34,502 nt of DNA from JACCYQ01 sp036675565 (GTDB lineage: Bacteria > Bacteroidota > Bacteroidia > Chitinophagales > Chitinophagaceae). The notes beneath the pieces are model-generated. The model was not told the DNA's origin and made no database searches. It worked only from the letters and a program-made list of their open reading frames with translations. Below, one piece after another: positions 33,933 to 34,502 of this stretch. Position 1 is the first letter of the stretch, and every line of letters starts with the position of its first letter. The DNA lies in contig JAKFER010000131.1 in assembly GCA_036675565.1 (NCBI GenBank), positions 1-34,502 of the forward strand. The letters run 5' to 3'. The translations under genes were made by a program, and so were the position numbers.

Positions 33933-34247
33933 ATAATAAAATTTTTTGCTTACCGGTGCGTTTGCTGATGCTCAATACCGCATTTAAATCTGGGCTGCTG
34001 CTTTATTATTCAATGTTGAACATTGGTATGCAGCACAAGAGTGCGACGCAAGGAACGCTGGCCAGGGACCTGCTGCCGGGAACAAAAAAGAAACATATAT
34101 ATAAACGGAAAGGAAACCTATTAAAAGTCTCGTTAGCGTTTATTAGTTCGATTTTTGAAACCGGGGAAACAGGTTGAACAATAAACAAATCCACCTGGTA
34201 AGGGTGCAAAGGTAAGTATGAACAGGCAATAAAAGATGGTTGATGAA
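33933..34247 (-). promoter_or_regulatory. recR-metH intergenic region: possible long metH leader with dyads
   Basis: 315 bp without a gene. TACCTTTG on the minus strand (34214-34207) fits the TAnnTTTG element, with a poorly spaced TTG before it; transcription from there would give a metH leader of about 270 nt. Inside lie a perfect dyad CAATGTT-G-AACATTG (34011-34025), GCAC-AAGA-GTGC (34033-34044), the palindrome CTGGCCAG (34058-34065), and two GCAGCAG copies on the minus strand. This stretch is GC-richer than its surroundings. No known riboswitch core was recognised. It could be a regulatory RNA or a dispersed repeat. Confidence 0.4.
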
Positions 34248-34502
34248 TTAATGGCTGTTTGCCACATAGTTTTCAACCGGGAGGCGGTTTTGCAGGCTGC
34301 GGGCCAGCGTCATTTCGTCGGCATATTCCAGCTCACCGCCAAAAGCAATACCACGGGAAATGGTGGTGATGCGGATCGTGTGCGGTTGAATTTTTTTCTG
34401 TATATAAAAAATGGTGGTGTCGCCCTGGATGGTTGCACTCAACGCAAATATGATCTCCTGCACCTGGTCTTTTTGCACCCGGTTAATAAGTGATTCAATT
34501 TT
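34248..34502 (-). CDS. recR: Recombination protein RecR (partial, N-terminus beyond right edge)
   Basis: 84 C-terminal residues of about 200, reading KIESLINRVQKDQVQEIIFA at the window edge. RecR acts with RecF/RecO to load RecA at gaps. The Toprim domain part is visible: EIIFALSATIQGDTTIFYI (acidic and hydrophobic strand pattern), followed by the Walker-B-like C-terminal segment ITTISRGIAFGGELEYADEMTLARSLQNRLP, which is highly characteristic of RecR. The frame is open to position 34502; a GTG at 34478 is internal, not a start. The stop is at 34248. It is on the same strand as the metH genes, 315 bp upstream of them. Confidence 0.93.
   Translation of the reverse strand, partial: KIESLINRVQKDQVQEIIFALSATIQGDTTIFYIQKKIQPHTIRITTISRGIAFGGELEYADEMTLARSLQNRLPVENYVANSH

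Noticed and set aside
33956..34209. Overlapping small frames on both strands in the metH leader
   Set aside because: Their translations have no domain or signal features, and the opposite frames cover each other. The base pattern is better explained by dyads or a repeat.
33933..34247. Cobalamin or SAM-I riboswitch before metH
   Set aside because: I looked for the conserved cores on both strands and did not find them. Only generic dyads are present.

Overview
The window looks like chromosomal DNA of a Bacteroidota bacterium, most likely a Chitinophagaceae-type member of the Chitinophagales. The reasons are two SusC/SusD pairs, a T9SS-type C-terminal sorting domain on an amylase, promoters of the TTTG/TAnnTTTG type, a bTHX ribosomal protein gene, a DUF4286 gene and moderately AT-rich intergenic DNA with few purine-rich Shine-Dalgarno sites. 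No tRNA, rRNA, CRISPR array or prophage was seen.

Layout. 1-1367 (-): the N-terminal two thirds of NAD-dependent DNA ligase, running off the left edge. 1491-12567 (+): a starch/alpha-glucan utilisation locus made of a secreted GH13 alpha-amylase, a NUDIX-fold transcription regulator with a degenerate catalytic box, SusC, SusD, a SusE-like lipoprotein and a SusF-like lipoprotein. It closes with a strong hairpin terminator shared with a convergent HD-domain gene (12614-13222, -). 13350-17966 (+): a second SusC/SusD pair with no attached enzyme. 18158-21156 (+): a ribosomal/translation block (rplM, rpsI, rpsB, tsf) with a structured leader before rplM. 21180-22833: a hypothetical lipoprotein (-) and a methyltransferase (+), lying between tsf and pyrH (22934-23647). 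23949-26043 (+): a membrane-anchored coiled-coil protein and pdxH. 26053-27947 (-): bTHX (41 aa), HU, a DUF4286 protein and exodeoxyribonuclease III. 28035-29491 (+): a LOG-family protein and a HAD phosphatase. 29579-33932 (-): methionine synthase encoded as two genes, split at the homocysteine/folate domain linker. 34248-34502 (-): the 3' end of recR, running off the right edge.

How the genes work together. In the first locus SusD, SusE and SusF would bind glucan at the surface, the T9SS-exported amylase would cut it, SusC would import the oligosaccharides, and the NUDIX-type protein would sense a sugar metabolite. A related 17-bp dyad (TGTGT-N7-ACAYA) lies upstream of both the amylase and susC and is a candidate operator. 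The two MetH halves together match the length and domain set of one full MetH.

Most unusual region: 32300-32917. This ~620-bp unit is bounded by imperfect inverted repeats and carries a GxxExxY-family gene broken by one in-frame TGA. It fills the intergenic gap between the two metH genes almost exactly. Other points to look at are the metH leader with several dyads, the rplM leader, and the RGG-like tail of ribosomal protein uS2. I did not find a convincing, wholly new multi-gene system. The best candidates for something undescribed are the inverted-repeat GxxExxY cassette and the metH leader element.
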